A stretch of DNA of 34,055 nucleotides, from positions 1 through 34,055 of the forward strand of contig NZ_AUAM01000045.1 of the NCBI RefSeq assembly GCF_000428725.1, given 5' to 3'. The position numbers and the translations under genes are program-made. Shown here piece by piece: positions 9,255 to 17,732 of this stretch (its first letter is position 1; the number at the start of each line of letters is the position of its first letter). The stretch comes from Psychromonas aquimarina ATCC BAA-1526 (GTDB lineage: Bacteria; Pseudomonadota; Gammaproteobacteria; Enterobacterales; Psychromonadaceae). The notes under the pieces are model-generated. The model was not told the origin of the DNA, did not search any database, and saw only the letters and a list, made by a program, of their open reading frames with translations.

Positions 9255-9587
9255 TCAGTGGGAAAACTGCAGTACTACGATGCCTGAAATTAACAGCGGC
9301 ACGCCTATCTGGCAGCGCCGTCCAATCGTCTGTCCAAAAAAGCAGCTGTCTACTAATAACGTACCGATTATTCCTCCGGCCCCCCAGGTTGCGTAAGCAA
9401 TGGAGAGTTGAATTGAGTGTACTGCCTGGCCGAGACTGATAAATGCGGCTGCAACTAATAAGATGGCAAAAATACCGGGTACTTTATGTTTAAAGCCCTC
9501 TGAAACTTTTAAAAAGTAGTTGGCAGCAATATCCAGCAGTATTGACATACATAAAAATAATATGTGTATAAGCTTTATATTATCCAT
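9255..9587 (-). CDS. mdtI: MdtI-like SMR transporter subunit
   Basis: Small multidrug resistance protein of 110 aa with four hydrophobic helices. It resembles E. coli MdtI (109 aa): SILLDIAANYFLKVSEGFKHK near the N-terminus (conserved membrane acidic residue) and AYATWGAGGIIGTLL in helix 3. With MdtJ it should form a heterodimeric inner-membrane exporter, which in E. coli excretes spermidine. The start overlaps the mdtJ end by 8 nt and has a strong ribosome site inside mdtJ (GAGGAAGG), indicating translational coupling. Placement near the cadaverine genes fits a polyamine role, but the substrate here is inferred. Confidence 0.88.
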   Translation of the reverse strand: MDNIKLIHILFLCMSILLDIAANYFLKVSEGFKHKVPGIFAILLVAAAFISLGQAVHSIQLSIAYATWGAGGIIGTLLVDSCFFGQTIGRRCQIGVPLLISGIVVLQFSH

Positions 9588-9912
9588 GAGCGTGTCCTTC
9601 CTCGGAGTTGATAAAGATAAGTCCAGCGACGATCAAACCAACACCGAAAGTTTTAGCCGGCGTGATCATTTCATCAAATAGATAGCTGCTTATGAGCATG
9701 ATGAGTACAATCCCCACACCTTCCCAAATAGCATAAGCGACACCTAATGGAATTTTCTGAATGGCTTTTGACAATAAGAAATAAGATAAAGCTATTAATG
9801 TAATCATTGCCAATGTGCCTGCAGCCGGGTTACTTTCAGCTGAATAGCGCATTGAAATAGTGCCGGCAACTTCGGCAATAATTGCGAATAGCAGCATTAT
9901 GATGTGGTACAT
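9580..9912 (-). CDS. mdtJ: MdtJ-like SMR transporter subunit
   Basis: Four-helix SMR protein of 110 aa and partner of MdtI. It has the membrane Glu in FAIIAEVAGTISMRYS and the helix 3 motif GVAYAIWEGVGIVLI, both as in E. coli MdtJ (121 aa). The start at 9912 has AGGAAC upstream. It is the first gene of mdtJ-mdtI(-lysS) and diverges from a LysR-type regulator 131 bp away, the classic layout for a LysR target. Confidence 0.88.
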   Translation of the reverse strand: MYHIIMLLFAIIAEVAGTISMRYSAESNPAAGTLAMITLIALSYFLLSKAIQKIPLGVAYAIWEGVGIVLIMLISSYLFDEMITPAKTFGVGLIVAGLIFINSEEGHAHG

Positions 9913-9992
9913 AATTAGTTCCTGTCAGTGCTTGATAATACTTTAATTTAATTCTTGATTTAATTACTATGGAGTTGAGTGTATAGCTGGAA

Positions 9993-10028
9993 TTTAAAAA
10001 GATAAAACCGCTCAGCGCCGGTTTTATC
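9993..10028 (-). terminator. Terminator-like hairpin in the mdtJ-lysR divergent region
   Basis: The perfect 10-bp stem GATAAAACCG (10001-10010) / CGGTTTTATC (10019-10028) has an 8-nt loop. Read on the minus strand it is followed by TTTTTAAATT, the form of an intrinsic terminator, 89 nt upstream of mdtJ. It could be an attenuator, a block to antisense transcription, or a regulator site, since it also overlaps the leader of the LysR gene. Confidence 0.5.
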
Positions 10029-10043
10029 GTCACTGAGGTTGGG

Positions 10044-10928
10044 ATGAGATTAATACAGGTTGAAATGTTTTTATTGGCCGTTAAAACTGGATCTATTTCA
10101 GATGCCGCCGCCAAACTGGGAAAAAGCCGTACTACGGTAAGCGCCGCATTGTCAGCCCTCGAAGATGAACTTGGTGTTAGTTTACTGCAGCGCAGCGGTA
10201 ATAAAATCGAGTTAAGCAGTGTCGGGGAAAATATTGTCATTGACTGTGAAAGGCTGGTTCACCTGGCTCAAGGCATTCATGCCAAATGCGAACATCACTT
10301 GGCGGGGGCTGAGTCTTCGTTACGGATTGCGCGTGATGATGCCTTACCGGAAGCGTTCTGGAGTGAACTCATAGGTAATATGGAGAAGAATTTTCCCCAT
10401 ACCTCACTGTCAATTTATGCAGCGCCGACGCCGGAACTGATTGGTTATGTAGAAACTAATAAAGTCGATATTGCTTACGGTATTATTACAAATACCCATG
10501 ATTATAAGCATCATATTAGACGGGAATTAGGTCAGTTAAGAATGATGGCTGTTGCCGCTGCTGAACATCCGCTGCACACCATTGGTAATCGTTTAACCAC
10601 TAGTGATCTGGCATTATATACGGAAATTGTACTGGCCTATATGGACGGAATGCTGAAAGTGGAAGCATCGATTAGTAATCATTATATCGGTTTAACATTC
10701 TATGAATATTTGCGTGATGCTGTCTGCAATGGTACCGGCTGGGCGAGAGTTCCTGCGCCGCTGATTACCGAACAGTTAAGAAACGAATCACTTAAGGTGC
10801 TGCGTTATAAGAAAGCCATGAGCTGGGAAATTTATGGTGAAATAACCGGGGGCGATTTTTGCCGCGGCAGGGTAACCGACTGGATTGCAGAGCAGATCGA
10901 ACAATACCTTATTGCTGAATCACATTAA
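10044..10928 (+). CDS. LysR-family transcriptional regulator
   Basis: Protein of 294 aa with an N-terminal winged helix-turn-helix (residues 1-60, SISDAAAKLGKSRTTVSAAL) and a periplasmic-binding-like effector domain (residues about 90-290). GAGGTTGGG precedes the ATG. It is divergent from mdtJI and so most likely controls that operon, possibly in response to a polyamine or another exporter substrate. The effector cannot be told from the sequence. No assigned family member is recognised. Confidence 0.88.
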   Translation: MRLIQVEMFLLAVKTGSISDAAAKLGKSRTTVSAALSALEDELGVSLLQRSGNKIELSSVGENIVIDCERLVHLAQGIHAKCEHHLAGAESSLRIARDDALPEAFWSELIGNMEKNFPHTSLSIYAAPTPELIGYVETNKVDIAYGIITNTHDYKHHIRRELGQLRMMAVAAAEHPLHTIGNRLTTSDLALYTEIVLAYMDGMLKVEASISNHYIGLTFYEYLRDAVCNGTGWARVPAPLITEQLRNESLKVLRYKKAMSWEIYGEITGGDFCRGRVTDWIAEQIEQYLIAESH

Positions 10929-11204
10929 AAACGAATTGTTTTTTAACGGTATGGCAGTCTCGACATATTCGCGAATATTTTAATTAAATTAATATATTAA
11001 TAAATCGGTGTCTGTTAGTAATAGCAATGACGGACACGTGCGGATGAAGTTTACGAGTCCAGTTTCATCGTCTGCCGAAATTGACGTATGTAGCAAACCT
11101 GAAGCGCAATATTAATTTGTAATAACATCTCATAAGTATTTGTCGTATTTTATAAGTTCTTTTATTGAGTAAGCGGTTTTATATATTTGCAATAGGGGGC
11201 TTAA

Positions 11205-11972
11205 TTGAAAAATATCTCTGCTGATTTTATTAAACCTGCTGAATTAATTACTCTTCCTAATGAGATTAATCATCATGATCATAGTTACAACCAGATTGTG
11301 ATTGGTTTAAAAGGGCGCTCTGAATTCAATATTGAAGGACTGGGCAGTATAATTGTGCCCGGACAGGGATGTGCTGTAACAGCAAGCTCAGATCATGCGT
11401 TTAATGGAATTGGTGATTCACAGATTCTGGTACTCAATCTGCCCGGTGAAGAAAATCTGGATTTTGACAACCTACAAAGAATTAATGCACTGTTTTCCAG
11501 CAGTTATTATTTTCAACTGGATAATAAAATTCAGCAGCTGATCCGCCTGCTGGTGGTCGAAATGCGGGATAACCCGGATGATCTGCTGCTGAGCCGTGCC
11601 TGTAACAGTACCTTAATCGCTCTGCTGCAGCGTCATGTGTATAGCGGCAGGCGTCATGAGCTGAGAATCAATATGGACAGTATTGATGCCTATATAGCAA
11701 AACATATTAACGTTAAGATAAGTAATGCTCAGCTGGCGGGCTGCGTGTTTCTCTGCGAAAGCCAGTTTTACGCTCTTTTTAAACAGCAGACGGGTAAAAC
11801 ACCTCATCAATATCTGCTCCACAAACGCTTTAGTTTAGCCAGAGAGCTGCTGGAAAACAGCTTGTTATCATTAAGTCAGATTGCTGAGGCGAGTGGTTTT
11901 GCTAATCAAAGCAGTTTTACGCACACCTTCACTAAGATGCAGGGGATTTCCCCTTCTAAATACCGCAAATAG
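11205..11972 (+). CDS. AraC-family transcriptional regulator, probable activator of the put genes
   Basis: Protein of 255 aa. Residues about 10-90 look like an AraC-type cupin (NHHDHSYNQIVIGLKGRSEF). Residues about 155-253 carry the double helix-turn-helix, with LAGCVFLCESQFYALFKQQTGK as the first and IAEASGFANQSSFTHTFTK plus the GISPSKYRK end as the second. The start is TTG at 11205, six bases after AGGGGG. It lies 187 bp upstream of putA on the same strand. The adjacent PutA lacks the DNA-binding domain that represses put genes in E. coli, so a separate regulator is expected, and two 10-bp direct repeats 21 bp apart lie between the genes. Regulation of putA is inferred. The 276 bp upstream, back to the LysR gene, shows no gene. 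Confidence 0.85.
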   Translation: MKNISADFIKPAELITLPNEINHHDHSYNQIVIGLKGRSEFNIEGLGSIIVPGQGCAVTASSDHAFNGIGDSQILVLNLPGEENLDFDNLQRINALFSSSYYFQLDNKIQQLIRLLVVEMRDNPDDLLLSRACNSTLIALLQRHVYSGRRHELRINMDSIDAYIAKHINVKISNAQLAGCVFLCESQFYALFKQQTGKTPHQYLLHKRFSLARELLENSLLSLSQIAEASGFANQSSFTHTFTKMQGISPSKYRK

Positions 11973-12021
11973 CCGTTTTTAAAGTTGCGCGTTATGTCGG
12001 CACTTTTGTAATAATCAGACC

Positions 12022-12052
12022 TTTTGACAAGTTGATCGTAGTTTTTGACAAG
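12022..12052 (+). promoter_or_regulatory. Direct repeat, probable AraC-type operator and -35 region of putA
   Basis: TTTTGACAAG occurs at 12022-12031 and again, identical, at 12043-12052. The 21-bp spacing is two helical turns, the typical layout for an AraC-family pair of half-sites. The second copy contains TTGACA, a perfect -35 hexamer, with AAATAT about 19 bp downstream as a possible weak -10. An 8-bp inverted pair TGTCGGCA (11995) / TGCCGACA (12120) flanks the region. Confidence 0.6.
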
Positions 12053-12159
12053 ATTTTAAATCCCTTTGAAAATATGATGACGTATCTGTACATTTTATTA
12101 ACATATGCTTAACATTGTCTGCCGACAGGTATCGCTTTATAAATAATTAGAGGGCAATT

Positions 12160-15100
12160 ATGACTGAATTTATCGCTCAGGATTCACTGCAGAAATCATT
12201 TATTGATCGTCCCTTAGATGAACTCTGGTCACTTATCTCACCATTGTATATGGTTGATGAAGATGACTGGTTAAAGCAGCTGCTGCCGATGGCATCTCCT
12301 TCCGCCCAGGAAAAAATCTCAATTTCTGATAATGCATCGGAACTTATCAAAAGAGTACGTGCTGATAAACAGGCTATTCAGATGATTGATGCGCTGCTGC
12401 TGGAATATAGTCTGGATACCAGGGAGGGTATTCTTCTAATGTGTCTCGCTGAAGCATTAATGCGTATTCCGGATACGGCTACTGCGGATGCTTTAATTAA
12501 AGATAAATTAAGTGTGGCTGACTGGAAATCACATTTAAAAAACTCTGACTCGACTTTTGTTAATGCATCAACTTGGGGATTACTGCTGACCGGTAAAGTA
12601 ATTAATCTTGATACAGCTAAAGATGCTGAGTCTTCTAATGTTATTAACCGCTTTGTTAATAAGCTCTCGGAGCCTGTGATCCGCCAGGCGATGAACCAGG
12701 CAATGAAGATTATGGGCCATCAGTTTGTCTTAGGCAGAAATATTCGCGAAGCACAAAAAAACGGCAGACCATTCACAGTCAAAGGTTATGGTTATTCCTA
12801 TGACATGCTTGGTGAATCTGCTCTGACGACTGCTGATGCGCAAAAATATTTTGATGCCTATATGGCTGCTGTTGAATCCGTTGGTGCAGAGCAGCAGAAA
12901 AGTACTCAGATTAAAATCGCTGCTAGTGTTTCAATTAAATTATCTGCATTACATCCTCGTTACGAAGCCGCTAATAAAGACCGTGTATTATCAGAAATGT
13001 ATGAGTCGGTTTTAGCTTTGATTAAACGCGCCCGGGAGCTGGATGTCAGTTTAACAATTGATGCCGAAGAAGCAGACCGCTTAGAGCTTTCTTTAGTTTT
13101 ATTCGAAAAACTTTACCGTAGTGAGGTTAACCGCGGCTGGGGTAAATTAGGCCTTGTTGTTCAGGCATATACTAAGCGGGCATTGCCGGTTCTGACCTGG
13201 TTAGCCGCTTTAGCCAAAGAGCAGGGGGACTGCATACCGCTGCGTCTGGTAAAAGGGGCTTACTGGGATAGTGAGCTTAAGCTGGCGCAGCAGAATGGTT
13301 ACCGTGCTTATCCTGTTTTTACGCGTAAGGAGGCAACCGATGTTTCCTACCTGGCTTGTGCGCGGTTTCTGTTATGTGATCATATTAGAGGCCTGATTTA
13401 TCCGCAGTTTGCCAGTCATAATGCTCATACTGTGGCGGCAGTGGCTTCTATGGCGACTCATAACGATTATGAATTTCAACGCCTGCATGGAATGGGTGAT
13501 GCTTTATATAAGCATGCTGTTGAGATATTCGGCAGTAATGTCCGTATCTATGCCCCTGTGGGCAGTCATAAGGATTTACTGCCCTATCTAGTACGGCGCT
13601 TATTAGAAAATGGTGCGAACAGCTCCTTTGTGCATCGCCTTGTTGATGCAGACTGTCCTGTGGAAACACTTACTGAACATCCGGTTGAAACCCTGATTCG
13701 CCGCCCTACACTGCATAATGGTCTGATCCCTTTACCTCCTAGAATCTTTGCTGATCGTAAAAATTCTTACAGCGTTAATATCGATATTGACAGTGAAGCG
13801 AAACCTTTTGAAGCCGCGGTTAATCAGCATATGACCACTTACTGGCAGGGGGGAGCGATTGTTAACGGTATTAAGTTTTACCCGGGTGATGAGCCGGCAG
13901 GTGATAATCTGTATTGTGTTACTGCACCCTATGATCGCAATATTGATGTTGGTAGTGTGCTGTTTTCTAACAAAGATAATATTGAAAATGCGCTAGACAG
14001 TGCTTTTGAATTCTATCCGCAATGGTCGCAGACAGAGGTAGCAGAACGTGCGCAGTATTTAAATGTATTAGCAGATCTTCTTGAAAAACATATGCCGGAG
14101 CTGATTGCTTTATGTCATAAAGAAGCGGGTAAAACAATACATGACAGTATTGATGAAGTACGTGAAGCGGTGGATTTCTGCCGTTATTACGCGCAGCAGG
14201 CGCAGGGAAATTCTGCAGCTGTAACAACGGTGACAGGTTTCGATGAAGTAACCCGCCAGGTTAAACGCCAGGGTAAGGGCGTTTTTGTCTGTATCAGCCC
14301 GTGGAATTTTCCGCTGGCAATTTTTTTAGGACAGGTTTCAGCTGCTTTAGTCAGCGGTAATACGGTACTGGCCAAACCGGCGGAGCAAACGTCGCTTATT
14401 GCTGTTCGTGCTGTTGAACTGATGCTTGAAGCCGGTATCCCGGCTCAGGCGGTTCATCTGCTTCCAGGAAGCGGTGCTGATGTCGGCGGACCTTTGACTG
14501 CCGATCCGCGTATCGCTGGTGTTGTGTTTACCGGGTCAACAGAAACGGCACAAAGGATTAACCGCTCACTGGCACAGAGGCCGTGTGAACCTGCTACGCT
14601 GATTGCCGAGACCGGCGGACAGAATGTCATGATTGTGGACAGTACCGCGCTGCCGGAACAGGTAGTTAGAGATGTTCTGCGTTCAGCATTTGCTTCTGCC
14701 GGACAGCGCTGCTCGGCATTACGGGTATTGTTTGTACAGGAGGATATTGCTGATCGGATTATTCACCTTATCCATGGCGCGATGCAGGAGCTTCGAGTTG
14801 GTCTGCCTTATCTGCATAGTACTGATGTTGGTCCTGTTATCGATAAAAAATCAAAAGATAAACTGTCAGCTCATATCGATAAGATGCTTAAAACCAATAA
14901 ACTTGTTGGACAGTTATCCCTGGATGACAGCTGTTTGTCGGGTGATTTTATTGCGCCGATAGCGATTGAAATAAGCAGCTTAGCGCAGTTAGAAAATGAG
15001 CAGTTCGGACCCATTCTGCATATTATCCGTTATAAAGCAGACCAGTTAGATGATGTTATCGAACAAATTAATAACACTGGTTTTGGTCTGACCATGGGCA

Positions 15101-15321
15101 TTCACAGCCGCAATGAAGCCGGCTACCGTTCTATTGAAAAACGCTGCCGGGTGGGGAACTGTTATATTAACCGGGATCAGGTTGGTGCTGTTGTTGGTGT
15201 ACAGCCGTTCGGCGGGCAAGGTTTATCTGGTACCGGGCCGAAGGCCGGAGGTCCCCATTATCTGCTGCGTTTTAGTAAACCAGTTACCGTTAATAATTCC
15301 CCGCTTTCTCAGTCTTTATAA
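12160..15321 (+). CDS. putA: PutA, bifunctional proline dehydrogenase / P5C dehydrogenase
   Basis: Protein of 1053 aa that oxidises proline to P5C with FAD, then glutamate semialdehyde to glutamate with NAD+. The proline dehydrogenase barrel (about residues 160-520) has RLVKGAYWD at 362-370 and the substrate-binding pair R479/R480 in LVRRLLENGANSSFV. The aldehyde dehydrogenase domain (about 600-1045) has E817 in ETGGQN and the catalytic C851 in SAGQRCSALR. Compared with E. coli PutA (1320 aa) it lacks the N-terminal ribbon-helix-helix repressor domain, and it stops soon after GGQGLSGTGPKAGGPHYLLR, where the C-terminal domain of long PutAs would begin. A piece resembling that domain is encoded by the next gene, 11 bp downstream. 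Confidence 0.96.
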   Translation: MTEFIAQDSLQKSFIDRPLDELWSLISPLYMVDEDDWLKQLLPMASPSAQEKISISDNASELIKRVRADKQAIQMIDALLLEYSLDTREGILLMCLAEALMRIPDTATADALIKDKLSVADWKSHLKNSDSTFVNASTWGLLLTGKVINLDTAKDAESSNVINRFVNKLSEPVIRQAMNQAMKIMGHQFVLGRNIREAQKNGRPFTVKGYGYSYDMLGESALTTADAQKYFDAYMAAVESVGAEQQKSTQIKIAASVSIKLSALHPRYEAANKDRVLSEMYESVLALIKRARELDVSLTIDAEEADRLELSLVLFEKLYRSEVNRGWGKLGLVVQAYTKRALPVLTWLAALAKEQGDCIPLRLVKGAYWDSELKLAQQNGYRAYPVFTRKEATDVSYLACARFLLCDHIRGLIYPQFASHNAHTVAAVASMATHNDYEFQRLHGMGDALYKHAVEIFGSNVRIYAPVGSHKDLLPYLVRRLLENGANSSFVHRLVDADCPVETLTEHPVETLIRRPTLHNGLIPLPPRIFADRKNSYSVNIDIDSEAKPFEAAVNQHMTTYWQGGAIVNGIKFYPGDEPAGDNLYCVTAPYDRNIDVGSVLFSNKDNIENALDSAFEFYPQWSQTEVAERAQYLNVLADLLEKHMPELIALCHKEAGKTIHDSIDEVREAVDFCRYYAQQAQGNSAAVTTVTGFDEVTRQVKRQGKGVFVCISPWNFPLAIFLGQVSAALVSGNTVLAKPAEQTSLIAVRAVELMLEAGIPAQAVHLLPGSGADVGGPLTADPRIAGVVFTGSTETAQRINRSLAQRPCEPATLIAETGGQNVMIVDSTALPEQVVRDVLRSAFASAGQRCSALRVLFVQEDIADRIIHLIHGAMQELRVGLPYLHSTDVGPVIDKKSKDKLSAHIDKMLKTNKLVGQLSLDDSCLSGDFIAPIAIEISSLAQLENEQFGPILHIIRYKADQLDDVIEQINNTGFGLTMGIHSRNEAGYRSIEKRCRVGNCYINRDQVGAVVGVQPFGGQGLSGTGPKAGGPHYLLRFSKPVTVNNSPLSQSL

Positions 15322-15332
15322 GGAGTCAACTG

Positions 15333-16046
15333 ATGAACGAGCAGATCAGCAGTATCATTAAACAGGCGCATGCAAAATGGGAAGAGTGGAATGAACTTGG
15401 CTGCGGCGTTCGCGGCGAACTTATTCTGCGCTGGGCAGATGAGACTGCACAGCAGGCAAGCTTTGGTCTGATGCCGGCTAAAATGGCCAGATATCAGGTG
15501 CGGCAAGGTTTAGCTCTGATCGGCGAGGAAAAATTAATGCCGGGTCCGACGGGAGAGAGTAATGAATTATATGCAACCGGCCGCGGCGTTTTTATTATTC
15601 ACTGCAGTGCAGATGCACCGCTTAGCGCGCTAGTGGGCATGATCTCCACAGCACTGCTGGCTGGTAACTGCATTATATTAGCGCTGCCGCAGGAACTGCA
15701 GGAAATTTCACAGAAGCTTCAGTCAACCCTGATTGTTGCTGGATTTCCTAAGTCAGTGGTACAAGCCGCACCGCTTAATTCAATGGATCAGTTAATCACT
15801 GAACCCTCTACTGCCGGGGTTGCTTATGCTGGTCATAGTACGGAGTCGTTAAAATTAAACAGACAGCTGGCAGACAGGGAGGGACTGCTGGCGCAGCTGA
15901 TTTTAGAAACGCAGTTAACGTCTTTAAGCACCATTACTGACAGCTATTTCATTTTACGCTTCATTACCGAAAAGACCCGTACGATTAATGTCACTGCTGT
16001 CGGGGGAAATGCCGCGTTATTAGAACTTGGCTGCGGAGACCACTAA
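15333..16046 (+). CDS. Stand-alone ALDH-like protein resembling the C-terminal domain of long PutA proteins
   Basis: Protein of 237 aa with a degenerate aldehyde dehydrogenase-like fold (YATGRGVFIIHCSADAPLSA, ALLAGNCIILALP, TAGVAYAGHS) but no catalytic Cys or Glu motif. It ends with RTINVTAVGGNAALLELG (residues 216-233), very like the conserved C-terminal motif of long PutAs, which includes AAGGNASL. In those enzymes the C-terminal domain and motif cover the substrate-channelling cavity. Here it is a separate gene 11 bp after putA and 95 bp before putP, so co-transcription is likely. I infer it binds PutA in trans. It is often labelled a P5C dehydrogenase, but it should not be active alone. 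Confidence 0.7.
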   Translation: MNEQISSIIKQAHAKWEEWNELGCGVRGELILRWADETAQQASFGLMPAKMARYQVRQGLALIGEEKLMPGPTGESNELYATGRGVFIIHCSADAPLSALVGMISTALLAGNCIILALPQELQEISQKLQSTLIVAGFPKSVVQAAPLNSMDQLITEPSTAGVAYAGHSTESLKLNRQLADREGLLAQLILETQLTSLSTITDSYFILRFITEKTRTINVTAVGGNAALLELGCGDH

Positions 16047-16141
16047 CTGCAGATATGACCAGCGTAAATGCTTTTGTTAGTAACAGAAGTGTTTTTACAG
16101 TTCTTATTAAATTTATAGGGAAATAAAAATGAGAGGAATTT

Positions 16142-17638
16142 ATGGTAGAAAATAGTTTAACAACAATAGCCACATTTATCGTTTATCTGATAGTTATGCT
16201 GGCAATAGGTTTATATGCTTACAGACGAACGGCAAATGCGTCGGATTACTTTCTAGGCGGACGGCGTCTTGGCCCCTGGCCTGCTGCTCTGTCTGCTGGT
16301 GCATCGGATATGAGCGGCTGGCTGCTTCTCGGCTTACCGGGTTATGCTTATGCTGCCGGGCTAGAGTCTTTATGGCTGGCTGGAGGCCTGCTTGTCGGCA
16401 CATGGTTGAACTGGTTAATATGTGCTAAACGTCTGCGCACCTACAGTATTACGGCGAATGATGCGTTAACACTGCCGGAGTTTTTAGCGCGCCGCTTTGA
16501 TGACAAATCTAAGCTGGTTCAGACGATTGCCGCATTTTTTATCCTGATGTTTTTTCTTTTTTATACCAGCTCTGGCTTAGTTGCCGGCGGAAAACTGTTT
16601 GAAACAGTTTTTGGTCTAGATTATACCATTGCAGTGATTGTCGGCACGGCCTGTGTGGTTTCATATACCCTGTTTGGCGGTTTTCTGGCGGTATCCTGGA
16701 CAGATTTAGTGCAGGGCTTATTAATGTCGGCTGCTCTGCTTATTGTACCGGTTGCTGCGATGGACGGCAGCTTCGGTCAGCTAAGTTCTGATTTACATAC
16801 TCTTAACCCAGAGCTTCTGAACATCTGGAACGGTATTGACGGAAAACCGTTATCGGCGATTGCTATTATTTCCTTAGCCGCCTGGGGCCTGGGGTATTTC
16901 GGACAGCCGCATATTTTAGCGCGCTTTAAAGCAACCCGCAGTAATGCTGATTTAACCACTGCCCGGCGTATTGCTGTTGCATGGACTGCACTGTCTATGG
17001 CAGGTGCTGTGCTGGTTGGTTTAGTGGGGCTGTTATATGTAAACAGTGAGTTAAGCGGTGGTCTGGATGACGGTGAAAAAATATTTATGCTTCTGGTTGA
17101 TGCCATTTTCCACCCTGTTATTGCCGGTATTCTATTAGCTGCTATCTTAGCCGCGATTATGAGTACAGCAGATTCACAATTACTGGTTTCTTCATCTGCA
17201 TTAGCTGAGGATTTTTATAAACAGTTAATTAAACCAGCTGCTTCCTCTTCTGAAATTGTACTGGTTGGTCGTCTCGGTGTTGTTGCTTTATCATTGCTGG
17301 CACTCTTTTTAGCCATGGATCCGGACAGCTCGGTATTAGGTTTAGTTTCCTATGCATGGGCCGGATTTGGCGCCGCATTTGGCCCGGCATTAATTATCAG
17401 CTTGTACTGGAAACGTATGAACCGTAATGGTGCCTTAGCGGGAATTATTGTCGGCGGAGTGACAATTGTAATCTGGAAGCAGTTATCTGGCGGTATTTAC
17501 GATCTGTACGAAATTGTACCCGGTATTATTTTTGCGGCAGTCGCGATTGTAATTACCAGCTTAGCAACTGCAGAGCCGCATAAAGCGGTAACGGATCAGT
17601 TTGATAAGTATCAGAAAAATCTTGAGGAGCTGGATTAA
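16142..17638 (+). CDS. putP: PutP, sodium/proline symporter
   Basis: Sodium:solute symporter family protein of 498 aa (E. coli PutP 502 aa), with about 13 membrane helices. It takes up proline with Na+. The Na+-site segment LSAGASDMSGWLLLGLPG carries D56 and S58, matching D55 and S57 of E. coli. Other shared blocks are LFGGFLAVSWTDLVQ, WGLGYFGQPHILARF and LGLVSYAWAGFGAAFGP. The ATG at 16142 has GAGGA upstream; another ATG at 16129 is out of context. It is the last gene of the put block and is followed by a terminator. Confidence 0.96.
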   Translation: MVENSLTTIATFIVYLIVMLAIGLYAYRRTANASDYFLGGRRLGPWPAALSAGASDMSGWLLLGLPGYAYAAGLESLWLAGGLLVGTWLNWLICAKRLRTYSITANDALTLPEFLARRFDDKSKLVQTIAAFFILMFFLFYTSSGLVAGGKLFETVFGLDYTIAVIVGTACVVSYTLFGGFLAVSWTDLVQGLLMSAALLIVPVAAMDGSFGQLSSDLHTLNPELLNIWNGIDGKPLSAIAIISLAAWGLGYFGQPHILARFKATRSNADLTTARRIAVAWTALSMAGAVLVGLVGLLYVNSELSGGLDDGEKIFMLLVDAIFHPVIAGILLAAILAAIMSTADSQLLVSSSALAEDFYKQLIKPAASSSEIVLVGRLGVVALSLLALFLAMDPDSSVLGLVSYAWAGFGAAFGPALIISLYWKRMNRNGALAGIIVGGVTIVIWKQLSGGIYDLYEIVPGIIFAAVAIVITSLATAEPHKAVTDQFDKYQKNLEELD

Positions 17639-17666
17639 TATCTGTTCAGATAATAAATATTAAACT

Positions 17667-17699
17667 AAAAGCCGTTTGTTAAGCAGAGCGGCTTTTTTA
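17667..17699 (+). terminator. Terminator after putP
   Basis: The 8-bp stem AAAAGCCG (17667-17674) / CGGCTTTT (17689-17696) is followed by Ts. Because the next gene is convergent, the A-run before the stem may let it serve both strands. Confidence 0.85.
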
Positions 17700-17732
17700 T
17701 TTTACTGAGGGGAAAATACGGGAATAACCTGG

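Noticed and set aside
9245..9439. 64-codon plus-strand frame over mdtI
   Set aside because: Antisense to a clear SMR gene, and no family match is evident.
13409..15361. Several open frames of 60-96 codons overlapping putA on both strands
   Set aside because: All lie within the well-supported putA frame, have no recognisable domains and are out-of-frame shadows.
15333..16046. Functional P5C dehydrogenase
   Set aside because: Only 237 aa and lacks the catalytic Cys and Glu motifs of aldehyde dehydrogenases; better read as a PutA C-terminal-domain homologue.
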